Assembly (NCBI GenBank): GCA_016707445.1
Contig: JADJHR010000013.1
Span: 1 to 64,000, forward strand
Direction of reading: 5' to 3'
DNA from: Rubrivivax sp.
GTDB lineage: Bacteria > Pseudomonadota > Gammaproteobacteria > Burkholderiales > Burkholderiaceae_C
DNA: 64,000 nt
Below are positions 42,775 to 50,422 of the stretch, piece by piece (the first letter of the stretch is position 1; every line of letters starts with the position of its first letter). The position numbers and the translations under genes are program-made. The notes beneath the pieces were generated by a model that saw only the letters and a list, made by a program, of their open reading frames with translations, searched no databases and was not told the origin of the DNA.

Positions 42775-42783
42775 GAGCCCACC

Positions 42784-42948
42784 ATGCTGCACTACGCCGT
42801 CGTCTTCTTCGTCATTGCCCTGATCGCCGCGCTGTTTGGCTTCGGTGGCATCGCCGCCGGTGCCGCCGGCATTGCCAAGATCCTGTTCTTCGTGTTCGTG
42901 ATACTCGCCATCGCGACCTTCCTGTTCGGCCTGATCCGCAAGGGCTAG
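42784..42948 (+). CDS. DUF1328 small membrane protein
   Basis: Membrane protein of 54 residues with two hydrophobic segments (AVVFFVIALIAALFGFGGIA and AKILFFVFVILAIATFLFGLI), the DUF1328/YtjA pattern. A CAGGAG site precedes the ATG. Such proteins often lie among general-stress and BON genes in proteobacteria. No function is known. Confidence 0.88.
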   Translation: MLHYAVVFFVIALIAALFGFGGIAAGAAGIAKILFFVFVILAIATFLFGLIRKG

Positions 42949-43016
42949 CACGGCCTGAAAGCCCACTCGACCTTGCATGCGCCGTGAAAGCGGCCACCCC
43001 CGACAAAAGGCAAACC

Positions 43017-43490
43017 ATGAACTTCAATCGATCGCCACGCCATCTGACCCTGATCGCCGCGGCCACTGCCGCCTTGCTGCTGTCGGCCTGCGGGCGTGAT
43101 GACAACCAGACCGTCGGCCAGAAGATCGACGGCGCCATCGCCACCACCGAGCGCAACGTCGAACAGGCGCGCACTGATGCCAGCCAGAAGATGGCCGAGG
43201 CCAAGGACACGGCCGAGCGCGCCACCGACAAGGTGGCGGAGAAGGTCGACAGGGTGGTCGACGCGGTCGGCAACACCGTGGCCGACGCCGCATTGACCGC
43301 CAGCGTCAACGCCGAACTGGCCAAGGACTCGAAGCTGAGTGCCATGCGCATCGACGTCGACACCACCAACGGCCGGGTACTGTTGCAGGGCAAGGCGCCC
43401 GACGCTGCGTCTCGTGACCGCGCCACGCGGCTGGCTGAAGGCGTCAAAGGCGTGAATCACGTCGAGAACCGCATGCAGATCGGCGGCTGA
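43017..43490 (+). CDS. BON-domain lipoprotein (paralogue 2)
   Basis: Lipoprotein of 157 residues with lipobox LLLSAC. A charged coiled-coil stretch (about 40-85, with TERNVEQARTDASQKMAEAKD) precedes one BON domain (AALTASVNAELAKDS, MRIDVDTTNGRVLLQGKAPD, KGVNHVENRMQ). It shares most of its sequence with the product at 36889-37293, differing mainly in the longer coiled coil. The two are recent paralogues about 6 kb apart. Confidence 0.87.
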   Translation: MNFNRSPRHLTLIAAATAALLLSACGRDDNQTVGQKIDGAIATTERNVEQARTDASQKMAEAKDTAERATDKVAEKVDRVVDAVGNTVADAALTASVNAELAKDSKLSAMRIDVDTTNGRVLLQGKAPDAASRDRATRLAEGVKGVNHVENRMQIGG

Positions 43491-43519
43491 GCAAACCCGC
43501 AACCGCATCGGTGACGGTC

Positions 43520-43672
43520 ATGAAGCATCTGTCGTCTGCGCTGTACCTGCTGACCGCCCTGGGTGCGCTGGCCTGCGCTGCGATGCAGCCCGAGCATCGA
43601 CTGGCTGTCGATCTCGGTGTGGTCGTCGCCATCGCCCCCGTCGTTACCCCCTTTCACCAGGAACATCCATGA
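43520..43672 (+). CDS. Possible 50-residue small exported protein
   Basis: Small open frame reading MKHLSSALYLLTALGALAC followed by about 30 residues. The start is signal-like, with a cysteine that could serve as a weak lipobox. Its TGA overlaps the next gene's ATG (ATGA), which suggests translational coupling. A GTG nine bases upstream is an alternative start. No family was recognised. It may be real or a chance frame. Confidence 0.4.
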   Translation: MKHLSSALYLLTALGALACAAMQPEHRLAVDLGVVVAIAPVVTPFHQEHP

Positions 43673-44052
43673 AATCCATTTTCCTATCCACTTCCATCCG
43701 CCGGCGGCTGGCCGGTGCCACGCTTGGCCTCGTCGCCTTGACGCTGGCCGCCTGTGCCGGTGTGCCCGAACCGCGTGAACAGATGGCGGTCAGCCGGGCC
43801 GCGGTTGAGCGTGCCAGCGGCCCCGCCGCTGCCGAAGCGCCGGTCGAGCTGGCGGCTGCACGCGACAAGATCGCCCGTGCCACTGCAGCGCTGGCAAAGA
43901 AGGATTACGTGCAGGCTCGCCAGCTGGCCGAGCAGGCCGAGGCCGATGCCGTGCTGGCCGAGGCGCGCGCGCGTGCCCGACGCTCTGACCAGGCACTGAC
44001 CGAGGTGCGCGAAAGCCTGCGCGCGCTGCGTGCCGAACTCAATCGACCCTGA
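43669..44052 (+). CDS. DUF4398-domain lipoprotein
   Basis: Lipoprotein of 127 residues with lipobox LTLAAC. The mature part is an alanine-rich helical DUF4398 region (MAVSRAAVERASG, ARDKIARATAALAKKDYVQARQLAEQAEADA). The next gene carries the same module fused to OmpA. Probably an outer-membrane-attached periplasmic protein. Confidence 0.82.
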   Translation: MKSIFLSTSIRRRLAGATLGLVALTLAACAGVPEPREQMAVSRAAVERASGPAAAEAPVELAAARDKIARATAALAKKDYVQARQLAEQAEADAVLAEARARARRSDQALTEVRESLRALRAELNRP

Positions 44053-44082
44053 TCTCCCGCCCTCGCAGCGAAAGGAACAACC

Positions 44083-45057
44083 ATGAAATCCATCCTCACC
44101 CTCGGCCCGATCGCGGCCGCCGTGCTGCTTGCGGCTTGTGCCAGCCAGCAGCCCCCGCCGCCTGAACTGCTGCAGGCGCGGTCGGCCGTGCAGACTGCCG
44201 GCGCCAACCCGCAGGTGCTGGCGAACGCACCGCTGGAGCTGAAGAAGGCCACCGATACCCTGGACCGTGCGAATGCGCTGAATGCCAAGGGTGAAAGCCT
44301 GGCTGAAGTCGCGAGCGCCGCCTACGTCGCGCGCCGCCAGGCCGAGACGGCCATGGCCGTTGCCGAGGCCAAGCAGAGCGCGGCCACCATCCAGTCGGCA
44401 GAAGCCGAGCGTGAGAGGGCGCGTGCCGATGCGCGCGCTGCCGACGCGCGCCGTGCCCAGGCGCAGGCGGCCAACGCCCGTGCCGACGCCAGTGGCGCGC
44501 GGGCTCAGGCCCTCTCGGCGCAGCAGCAGGCCGAGGCGGCGCGGGCGCAAGCCGACGCCTCGGAGGCGCGTGCCAAGGCGGCGCGCGATGAGGCTGCGAA
44601 CGCTCAGGCCAGCGCCAGTGCGGCGCAACTGCAGGCCGCAGCGCTGCAGGCGCAACTCACCGAACTGCAGGCCAAACAGACCGACCGTGGCATGTTGGTG
44701 ACGCTGGGCGACGTGCTGTTCGAGTTTGGCCGCGCCGACATCAAACCCGGATCGCAGGGTGCCTTGCGCAAGCTGGCCGACTACCTGCAGCAGCACACGG
44801 ACAGGCGCGTGCTGATCGAGGGTTACACCGACAGCGTGGGCAGCGATGCGGCCAACCTGACGCTGTCTCAGCGTCGCGCCGATTCGGTCGCCGCTGCGCT
44901 GGGGGCGATGGGCGTAGCCACATCACGCATCAGCACACGCGGCTACGGCGAAAGCTATCCGGTGGCCGACAACGGCACCGAAACCAACCGTGCGTTGAAC
45001 CGTCGTGTCGAGGTCTACATCTCCGACAACGACCAGCCGGTGCGCTCCCGCGGCTGA
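44083..45057 (+). CDS. OmpA-family lipoprotein with DUF4398-like coiled coil
   Basis: Lipoprotein of 324 residues with lipobox LLAAC. A DUF4398-like start (LLQARSAVQTAGANP) leads into a long Ala/Arg/Gln coiled coil (about 75-200). The C-terminal OmpA peptidoglycan-binding domain (about 205-320) has VLFEFGRADIKPGSQGALRKLA, EGYTDSVGSDAANLTLSQRRADSV and NRRVEVYI. It would tether the outer membrane to peptidoglycan. It lies 30 bp after the DUF4398 gene. Confidence 0.9.
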   Translation: MKSILTLGPIAAAVLLAACASQQPPPPELLQARSAVQTAGANPQVLANAPLELKKATDTLDRANALNAKGESLAEVASAAYVARRQAETAMAVAEAKQSAATIQSAEAERERARADARAADARRAQAQAANARADASGARAQALSAQQQAEAARAQADASEARAKAARDEAANAQASASAAQLQAAALQAQLTELQAKQTDRGMLVTLGDVLFEFGRADIKPGSQGALRKLADYLQQHTDRRVLIEGYTDSVGSDAANLTLSQRRADSVAAALGAMGVATSRISTRGYGESYPVADNGTETNRALNRRVEVYISDNDQPVRSRG

Positions 45058-45117
45058 ATCACACTGCCGGTTCCGCCCGGCGCCTGAAGCCGACCCCGAC
45101 CAGCCAGGAGACCTGCC

Positions 45118-45663
45118 ATGAACACCGCTCACTCCCCAGACGACCGAGATCGTGTGCACCAGACCACCGAGGCCGAGGTCGTCGGCCTGCGCAACGTGGG
45201 CTATCTGCCCCGCCGTCGCCGTTGGCCCGGTGTGCTGGCCGCAGCGGTGATCGGTGCCGGCGTGGCCGCGGCGGCGGTGTCCAGCTACTACGACAGCCGC
45301 AGCATCGGCCAGCGCATCGACGCGTCGCTGGGCGCGGTCGAACGTGGCGTCGACGCGCATGTGGCCAAGCTCGAGGCCGGTGTTTCAGTGGTGGCCAGCC
45401 AAGGGGGGCGAACCGGCGAACGGGTGGTTGCCACGCTGACCGATGCCGGCATCACGGCCAGCGTCAAGACCGCGCTGGCGGCCGACCCCGCGCTGAGCGC
45501 GCTGCAGATCAACGTCGACACCCACGACGGCGTGGTGACGCTGTCTGGCCCGGCGCCCGATGAAAAGGCGCGCGATCGTGCTGCCGTGCTGGCCGCGGCA
45601 CCCGACGGCGTGCACCAGGTGGACAACCGGCTGGTCGTGCTGGCACCGGTCAGCCGTCTCTGA
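45118..45663 (+). CDS. Membrane-anchored BON-domain protein
   Basis: Protein of 181 residues. A cytoplasmic N-terminus (about 1-38) and one membrane segment (WPGVLAAAVIGAGVAAAAV) precede a periplasmic part with SIGQRIDASLGAVERG. That element is shared with the two BON lipoprotein paralogues. A BON domain follows (GITASVKTALAADPALSALQINVDTHDG). It has no lipobox, so it is an inner-membrane variant of the same architecture. Confidence 0.83.
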   Translation: MNTAHSPDDRDRVHQTTEAEVVGLRNVGYLPRRRRWPGVLAAAVIGAGVAAAAVSSYYDSRSIGQRIDASLGAVERGVDAHVAKLEAGVSVVASQGGRTGERVVATLTDAGITASVKTALAADPALSALQINVDTHDGVVTLSGPAPDEKARDRAAVLAAAPDGVHQVDNRLVVLAPVSRL

Positions 45664-45787
45664 CCGGTCGTGGCATTCGGCTGCCGGGCCTCGGGCCGGG
45701 TGGCCGCCGACACCGGCTTTGGGGTCGGTGATGGCGAGATGGCATGCTCGGGGTTGACTTGGCTCCTGCTTTCCCGCCGTCACTGAC

Positions 45788-47449
45788 ATGCATTCTTTCG
45801 TCTGCACCTGCTGCACGCGCAATGTGTTCTTCGAGAACGACCAGTGCGGCCAGTGTGGCTCGCTGCTCGGCTACGTGCCGGCTGAAGGGCGCCTGGTGGC
45901 TTTCGTGCAGCCCGTCGCCGGTGGCGACGTCTGGTGGCGGCGGGCCGGCGACGACGGGCCGGCGCTGCGCCCTTGTCGCAACCGCATCGAGCACGCGGTC
46001 TGCAACTGGATGATCGACGCCGGCGACGGCCAGCCGCTGTGCCGCAGCTGTCGCCTGAACCTGACCATACCCGACCTCGGCGTGCCTGGCCATGTCGAGC
46101 GTTGGGCCGATGTCGAGCAGGCGAAACGACGGCTGATGTTCAAGCTGCTTCAGCTCGGCCTGGACGTGCAGCCGCGCATCGACGACAACGACAACTTGGG
46201 GCTGGGCGTGCGAATCCTGGCACCGCAGGCCGCGGGCGAGGCGGTGCTGACCGGACATGCCCAGGGCGTGATCACGATCAACCTGCAAGAGGCCGACGAC
46301 GTGCACCGCGAGGCCACGCGCGTGGCCTTTGGTGAACCCTGGCGCACCCTGCTCGGCCATCTGCGGCATGAGGCCTCGCACTACTTGCAGCACCGCTGGA
46401 TCGCCGGCCATGGCCCGGCACTGGACTTGTGGCGTCAGACCTTTGGTGACGAACGGCAGGACTATGCCCAGGCGCAAGGGCGTTACCACGCCCAGGGCCC
46501 GACACCCGGCTGGCCCGAGCACTTCATCACCGCCTATGCCAGCGTGCATCCGCATGAAGACTGGGCCGAAACCTGTGCGCACCTTCTGCTGGTGGCCGAC
46601 GCCCTGGAAACCGCCGCCAGCTGGGGCTTGAGCCTGGCCAGCCGCGTGGCCAGAACGCAGCCAGGCATCGACGTGCTCGACCCAAAGCTCACGCGCGAAC
46701 TGGTGCTGACCCATTGGTTGCCAATCGCGCAGTTTCTCAACGCGATGAACCGCAGCCTGGGGCTGAAGGACAGCTATCCCTTCCTGATGCCCGGCGCAGT
46801 GGTGCACAAGATGGCGGTGGCCGCGCAGTTGCTGCAGATGGTGACGCAGCCGACCGCGGCGCCGCTGCTTTGTGATCAGCCGCTGGCCGAATTGCAGCCG
46901 TTGCTGGCGCGCCGCTCGGTCGGCCCGCGCGGCTTGCGACCGCCGGGCCCCACACCCGAACAATGGCAGCAGGCGGCCGAGCTCGCGCTGCGGGCGCCCG
47001 ACCATCAGGGCCTGCGTCCGTTTCGCTTCGTGCATGTGGGCGCTGACGAGCGGGCGGCACTGGGCGAGCTGTTCGCACAAGCGGCCCGCGACCAAGGCCG
47101 CGACGAAGACGGCGTGGCGCTGGCGCGTGAGCGTGCGGCCAGCGGGCCCGGCCTGTTGGCGGTGCTGGCGCGCATCCGCGACGATCTGCCCGAGGTGCCG
47201 GCGCACGAACAATGGCTCTGCGTCGGCGCCGCGGTGATGAACCTGCTCAATGCGCTGCACCTGATGGGCTATGGCGCCAAGGTTCTGGGCGGCGGTGCGG
47301 CGCGTGCCGAGGTGGTGCGGCGGGCCTTCTGCCAGTCCGGCGAGCAACTGGCCTGCTGGGTGGTTGCAGGGTCGGTCGACGGTGATGCGGGCCTGTCAGA
47401 TCGTGAACGGCCGGCCGGTCTGATCAGCGACTGGCAGCCCCCGCTGTAG
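45788..47449 (+). CDS. Zinc-ribbon metallopeptidase (DUF2248) fused to a nitroreductase
   Basis: Protein of 553 residues with two parts. Residues 1-345 match the putative zinc-binding metallopeptidase family: a zinc ribbon (CTCCTRNVFF, CGQCGSLLGY) and an HExxH site (LRHEASHYLQHRW, near 198). From about 360 to 553 the protein matches YdjA-like FMN nitroreductases: LLARRSVGPRGL, ELALRAPDHQGLRPFRFVHV and NLLNALHLMGYGAKVLGG. The halves are usually separate proteins. An in-frame ATG at 46838 (MVTQPTAAP) could start a free nitroreductase. Confidence 0.8.
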   Translation: MHSFVCTCCTRNVFFENDQCGQCGSLLGYVPAEGRLVAFVQPVAGGDVWWRRAGDDGPALRPCRNRIEHAVCNWMIDAGDGQPLCRSCRLNLTIPDLGVPGHVERWADVEQAKRRLMFKLLQLGLDVQPRIDDNDNLGLGVRILAPQAAGEAVLTGHAQGVITINLQEADDVHREATRVAFGEPWRTLLGHLRHEASHYLQHRWIAGHGPALDLWRQTFGDERQDYAQAQGRYHAQGPTPGWPEHFITAYASVHPHEDWAETCAHLLLVADALETAASWGLSLASRVARTQPGIDVLDPKLTRELVLTHWLPIAQFLNAMNRSLGLKDSYPFLMPGAVVHKMAVAAQLLQMVTQPTAAPLLCDQPLAELQPLLARRSVGPRGLRPPGPTPEQWQQAAELALRAPDHQGLRPFRFVHVGADERAALGELFAQAARDQGRDEDGVALARERAASGPGLLAVLARIRDDLPEVPAHEQWLCVGAAVMNLLNALHLMGYGAKVLGGGAARAEVVRRAFCQSGEQLACWVVAGSVDGDAGLSDRERPAGLISDWQPPL

Positions 47450-47450
47450 C

Positions 47451-47672
47451 TCAGTCTGCGTCGATCCAGCCCAGCGCCCACAACACGGCAGCGGGCAGGG
47501 CCTCGGTGGCGGCCTCGCTGGGCGGGCGGCCGAGGCCGAAGCGTTCGGCATGCAGGCCCAGCAGCGTGACCGGCGGCGGCTGCCGCAGCGCATCGAGGAA
47601 CAGCGGCCCCACGGCATCGTCACCGCGCGAGCGGTTGCCCCAGGCGATGATCAGCAAGGGTTTGACGGCCAT
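47451..47672 (-). CDS. hoxW: Hydrogenase maturation protease HoxW, internally deleted
   Basis: Only 73 residues, where this endopeptidase family usually has 150-170. The N-terminus (PLLIIAWGNRSRGDDAVGP) matches the family's GNxxRxDDGVG start. The C-terminus (PPPVTLLGLHAERFGLGRPPS) matches the family's end. The middle, which should carry two of the three metal ligands (an Asp and a His), is missing, joined in frame after LDALRQ. It is unlikely to process HoxH as it stands. Last gene of the hox cluster, 5 bp after hoxH. Confidence 0.75.
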   Translation of the reverse strand: MAVKPLLIIAWGNRSRGDDAVGPLFLDALRQPPPVTLLGLHAERFGLGRPPSEAATEALPAAVLWALGWIDAD

Positions 47673-47677
47673 GCGAT

Positions 47678-49165
47678 TCAGGCCCGTTCAAATCGGCCGT
47701 CGCCGTGGCGGGTCAGTCGGCTGCGCAGCGCGCCGCCCTGATCGACCAGGTCGACCTGCAACGGCATCGAGCCCAGCGCATGCGTGGCGCAGCTCAGGCA
47801 GGGGTCGTACGCACGGATCGCAACCTCGATCTCGTTGAGCAGGCCTTCGCTGATATCGCGACCGTCGAAGCGTTCGGCTGCCACGGCGCGCACCGACTCG
47901 TTCATCGCCTGGTTGTTGTGCGTGGTGCTGACGATCAGGTTGCACATCGTCACCAGGTCGTCGGCACCGACGCGGTAGTGGTGGATCAGCGTGCCGCGTG
48001 GCGCTTCGATCACGCCGATGCATTCTTCGGCACGCGGGCCTGACGCGGTCAGCACGCCCTGCAGCAGGTCGCCGTCGTGCAGCAGATCGGCCATGACCTC
48101 CATCGCGTGCAGCAGCTCGATCATGCGTGCCCAGTGCGTGGCCAGCGCGCCGTGGATGATCTGGCCATGACCGCTGTCGACGAACTCGCGGCGCTCGCGT
48201 TCCGCGCGCGGCGTGGCGATGAAGTTGCAGTTCTGCACCCGCGCCAGCGGCCCCACGCGGTACCAGCCGTCGGTGGGCCCCAGGCTGCGCAGGTACGGGA
48301 ACTTCATGTAGGTCCAGGGCTTGACCTCTTCCTCGATCAGGTCGAGGTAGGTTGCCGGGTCCTGGTCATCGAGCAGGATGTTGCCGGCGGCGTCGCGCAC
48401 GCGGATCACGCCGTCGTACAGCTCGAGCGCGCCATCGCCAGGCCGCACCAGCGACAGCATCTTGGCCGGTACGAGGCCGAACGACTCGTGCCGCGCCACG
48501 TCGGCCGCGTGCAGCCGCTTGACCAGCGCCACCGCGTCTTCGGCCCATTCGATCATCTGCTGCACGTCGCGCGACAGCAGCGCGTGGTCCTCGGGCTGCA
48601 ACAGCCGGTTCATGCCGCCGGGCACCGAGCCGGTGCCGTGGATGCGCTTGCCGGCGGTGGCACGAATCACCTCTTGCCCGTACTTGCGCAGCAGGATGCC
48701 CTTCTTGGCGATGTCGGGGTGGGCCTGCGCCACGCCGACGATGTTGCGTCGCGCCGGCTCGGCGTCGAAGCCGAACAGCAGGTCAGGGCTGGCCAGGTGG
48801 AAGAAGTGCAGCGCATGGCTTTGCATCACCTGGCCGTAGTGCATCAGCCGGCGCAGCTTGTCGGCGCTGGGCGGCACGGGTCGGGCGCCGACCACGGCGT
48901 CCAGCGCCTTGCTGGCCGCCAGATGGTGCGACACCGGGCAGATGCCGCACAGCCGCTGCACCATCACCGGCACTTCCCAGTAGGGGCGGCCGCAGATGAA
49001 CTGCTCGAAGCCGCGGAACTCGACGATGTGCAGCCGCGCCTGCTGCACGCGGTTGTGTTCGTCGACCAGCAGCGTGACCTTGCCATGGCCTTCGACGCGG
49101 CTGATCGGGTCGATCGCCACGCGGCGCAGGCCCTGGGGCTGGGCCGCAGTTTCGAGATCAGTCAT
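47678..49165 (-). CDS. hoxH: NAD-linked [NiFe] hydrogenase large subunit HoxH
   Basis: Catalytic subunit with the NiFe(CN)2CO centre, 495 residues. All four ligand cysteines are present: RLCGICP (Cys73, Cys76) and DPCLSCATHA (Cys456, Cys459). About 33 residues remain after His462, the C-terminal extension that a HoxW-type protease must remove. The N-terminal VAIDPISRVEGHGKV is typical. The start overlaps the end of hoxY. The nickel-insertion hyp genes are not in this window. Confidence 0.95.
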   Translation of the reverse strand: MTDLETAAQPQGLRRVAIDPISRVEGHGKVTLLVDEHNRVQQARLHIVEFRGFEQFICGRPYWEVPVMVQRLCGICPVSHHLAASKALDAVVGARPVPPSADKLRRLMHYGQVMQSHALHFFHLASPDLLFGFDAEPARRNIVGVAQAHPDIAKKGILLRKYGQEVIRATAGKRIHGTGSVPGGMNRLLQPEDHALLSRDVQQMIEWAEDAVALVKRLHAADVARHESFGLVPAKMLSLVRPGDGALELYDGVIRVRDAAGNILLDDQDPATYLDLIEEEVKPWTYMKFPYLRSLGPTDGWYRVGPLARVQNCNFIATPRAERERREFVDSGHGQIIHGALATHWARMIELLHAMEVMADLLHDGDLLQGVLTASGPRAEECIGVIEAPRGTLIHHYRVGADDLVTMCNLIVSTTHNNQAMNESVRAVAAERFDGRDISEGLLNEIEVAIRAYDPCLSCATHALGSMPLQVDLVDQGGALRSRLTRHGDGRFERA

Positions 49166-49718
49166 ACCGCAGCAGTTGATGGCCCAGATGCGGCGTGCGC
49201 CCGGCCATCAGGTCGGTCAGGAACTGCCAGAACGCATCGGCGCTGGGCGGGCATCCCGGCAGGCTGTAGTCGATGTGCACCACCTCGTGGATCGGGTGCA
49301 CACGGTTCAGCGGCAGCGGCAGTTCGGGGTCGTCGGGCACGGCGGCGCCGGCCGCCAGCCCCGGGCGCTGCCGGTAGACGTCGGTCAGCAGCCGGCCCAG
49401 GTCGAGGTGGTTGCGCTGCGCCGGCAGGCCGCCGGTGATGGCGCAGGCGCCCACCGCCACCAGCGTCTTGCAGTGGGCGCGGAACTCGCGCAGCACGTGC
49501 ACGTTCTCGGCGTTGCACAGGCCACCCTCGACCAGGCCGATGTCGCACGGCCCGACCTGCTTGATGTCGGTCAGCGGCGAGCGGTCGAACTCGACCTTCT
49601 CGATCAGCTCGAACAGCCGCTCGTCGATGTCGAGAAAGCTCATGTGACAGCCGAAGCAGCCGGCCAGCGACACGGTGGCCAGCTTGAGCTTGCGCGGTGC
49701 CTGCAGTTCGGCGGTCAC
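49158..49718 (-). CDS. hoxY: NAD-linked [NiFe] hydrogenase small subunit HoxY
   Basis: Electron-transferring subunit of 186 residues with the proximal [4Fe-4S] cysteines in SLAGCFGCHMSFLD, VGACAITGGL and SLPGCPPSADAFW. No twin-arginine signal is present, consistent with a soluble cytoplasmic enzyme. Start and stop each overlap the neighbouring hox genes by a few bases. Confidence 0.94.
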   Translation of the reverse strand: MTAELQAPRKLKLATVSLAGCFGCHMSFLDIDERLFELIEKVEFDRSPLTDIKQVGPCDIGLVEGGLCNAENVHVLREFRAHCKTLVAVGACAITGGLPAQRNHLDLGRLLTDVYRQRPGLAAGAAVPDDPELPLPLNRVHPIHEVVHIDYSLPGCPPSADAFWQFLTDLMAGRTPHLGHQLLRYD

Positions 49719-50422
49719 GGCGCTTCGTCCTCGGGCGCGCTGCTGATCGGCAGGCGGTCGTAGAGGCGCTGCCCGATGGGCACGTCGAAGCCGCGGCGCT
49801 TCTTCAGGATCACGCCCACCGGGCAGATGTTGGCGGCCAGGTCATCGGGGTGGATGTCGCTGTCGACCAGGCGGCCGCTGGCACTGTTGACCACCAGGTG
49901 CGAGGCGATGCCATGACCTCCGAGTGCGAACACCGCCTTGCCGTCGTACTGTTCGCTGGCGCGCACGCACAGCCCACACAGGATGCAGCGGTTGAACTCG
50001 AGCAGCAGGTCGGCGTGGCTGGCATCGATCGGGCGGTCGGGGTAGAACTCTTCGAAGTGCGGCCCTTCGATGCCGGCGGCGTAGGCCGTGGCCTGCAGCT
50101 TGCAACGCCCGCTTTGCTCGCAGCTGGGGCAGAAGTGGTTGCCTTCGACGAACAGCATCTGCAGCAGCGACCGGCGCTGCGCGTCCAGGGCCTCGTCGTG
50201 CAGCGTCACCTCCAGCCCCTCACTGGCTGCGGTGGTGCAGGCGGCCATCGTGCGCGTGCCCACCTTGACCGTGCACACGCGGCACGAGCCGTGCGGCGCA
50301 AAACCTTCGTGCCAGCACAGGTGCGGGATGTAGCGGCCGGCACGCGTGGCGGCCTCGAGCACGGTTTCGCCGGGCGTGAAGGGCAGCTCGTCGCCGCCGA
50401 GCAGGAAATGCGGGCGGTTCAT
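49715..50422 (-). CDS. hoxU: NAD-linked hydrogenase diaphorase subunit HoxU
   Basis: Iron-sulfur subunit of 235 residues, homologous to the N-terminus of NuoG. A plant-type [2Fe-2S] domain (CWHEGFAPHGSCRVCTVKVG) and a NuoG-type histidine/cysteine cluster region (NHFCPSCEQSGRCKLQ) are present. A ferredoxin-like cluster motif follows (NRCILCGLCVRA). It passes electrons from HoxYH to HoxF. It overlaps hoxF and hoxY by 4 bp each. Confidence 0.94.
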   Translation of the reverse strand: MNRPHFLLGGDELPFTPGETVLEAATRAGRYIPHLCWHEGFAPHGSCRVCTVKVGTRTMAACTTAASEGLEVTLHDEALDAQRRSLLQMLFVEGNHFCPSCEQSGRCKLQATAYAAGIEGPHFEEFYPDRPIDASHADLLLEFNRCILCGLCVRASEQYDGKAVFALGGHGIASHLVVNSASGRLVDSDIHPDDLAANICPVGVILKKRRGFDVPIGQRLYDRLPISSAPEDEAP

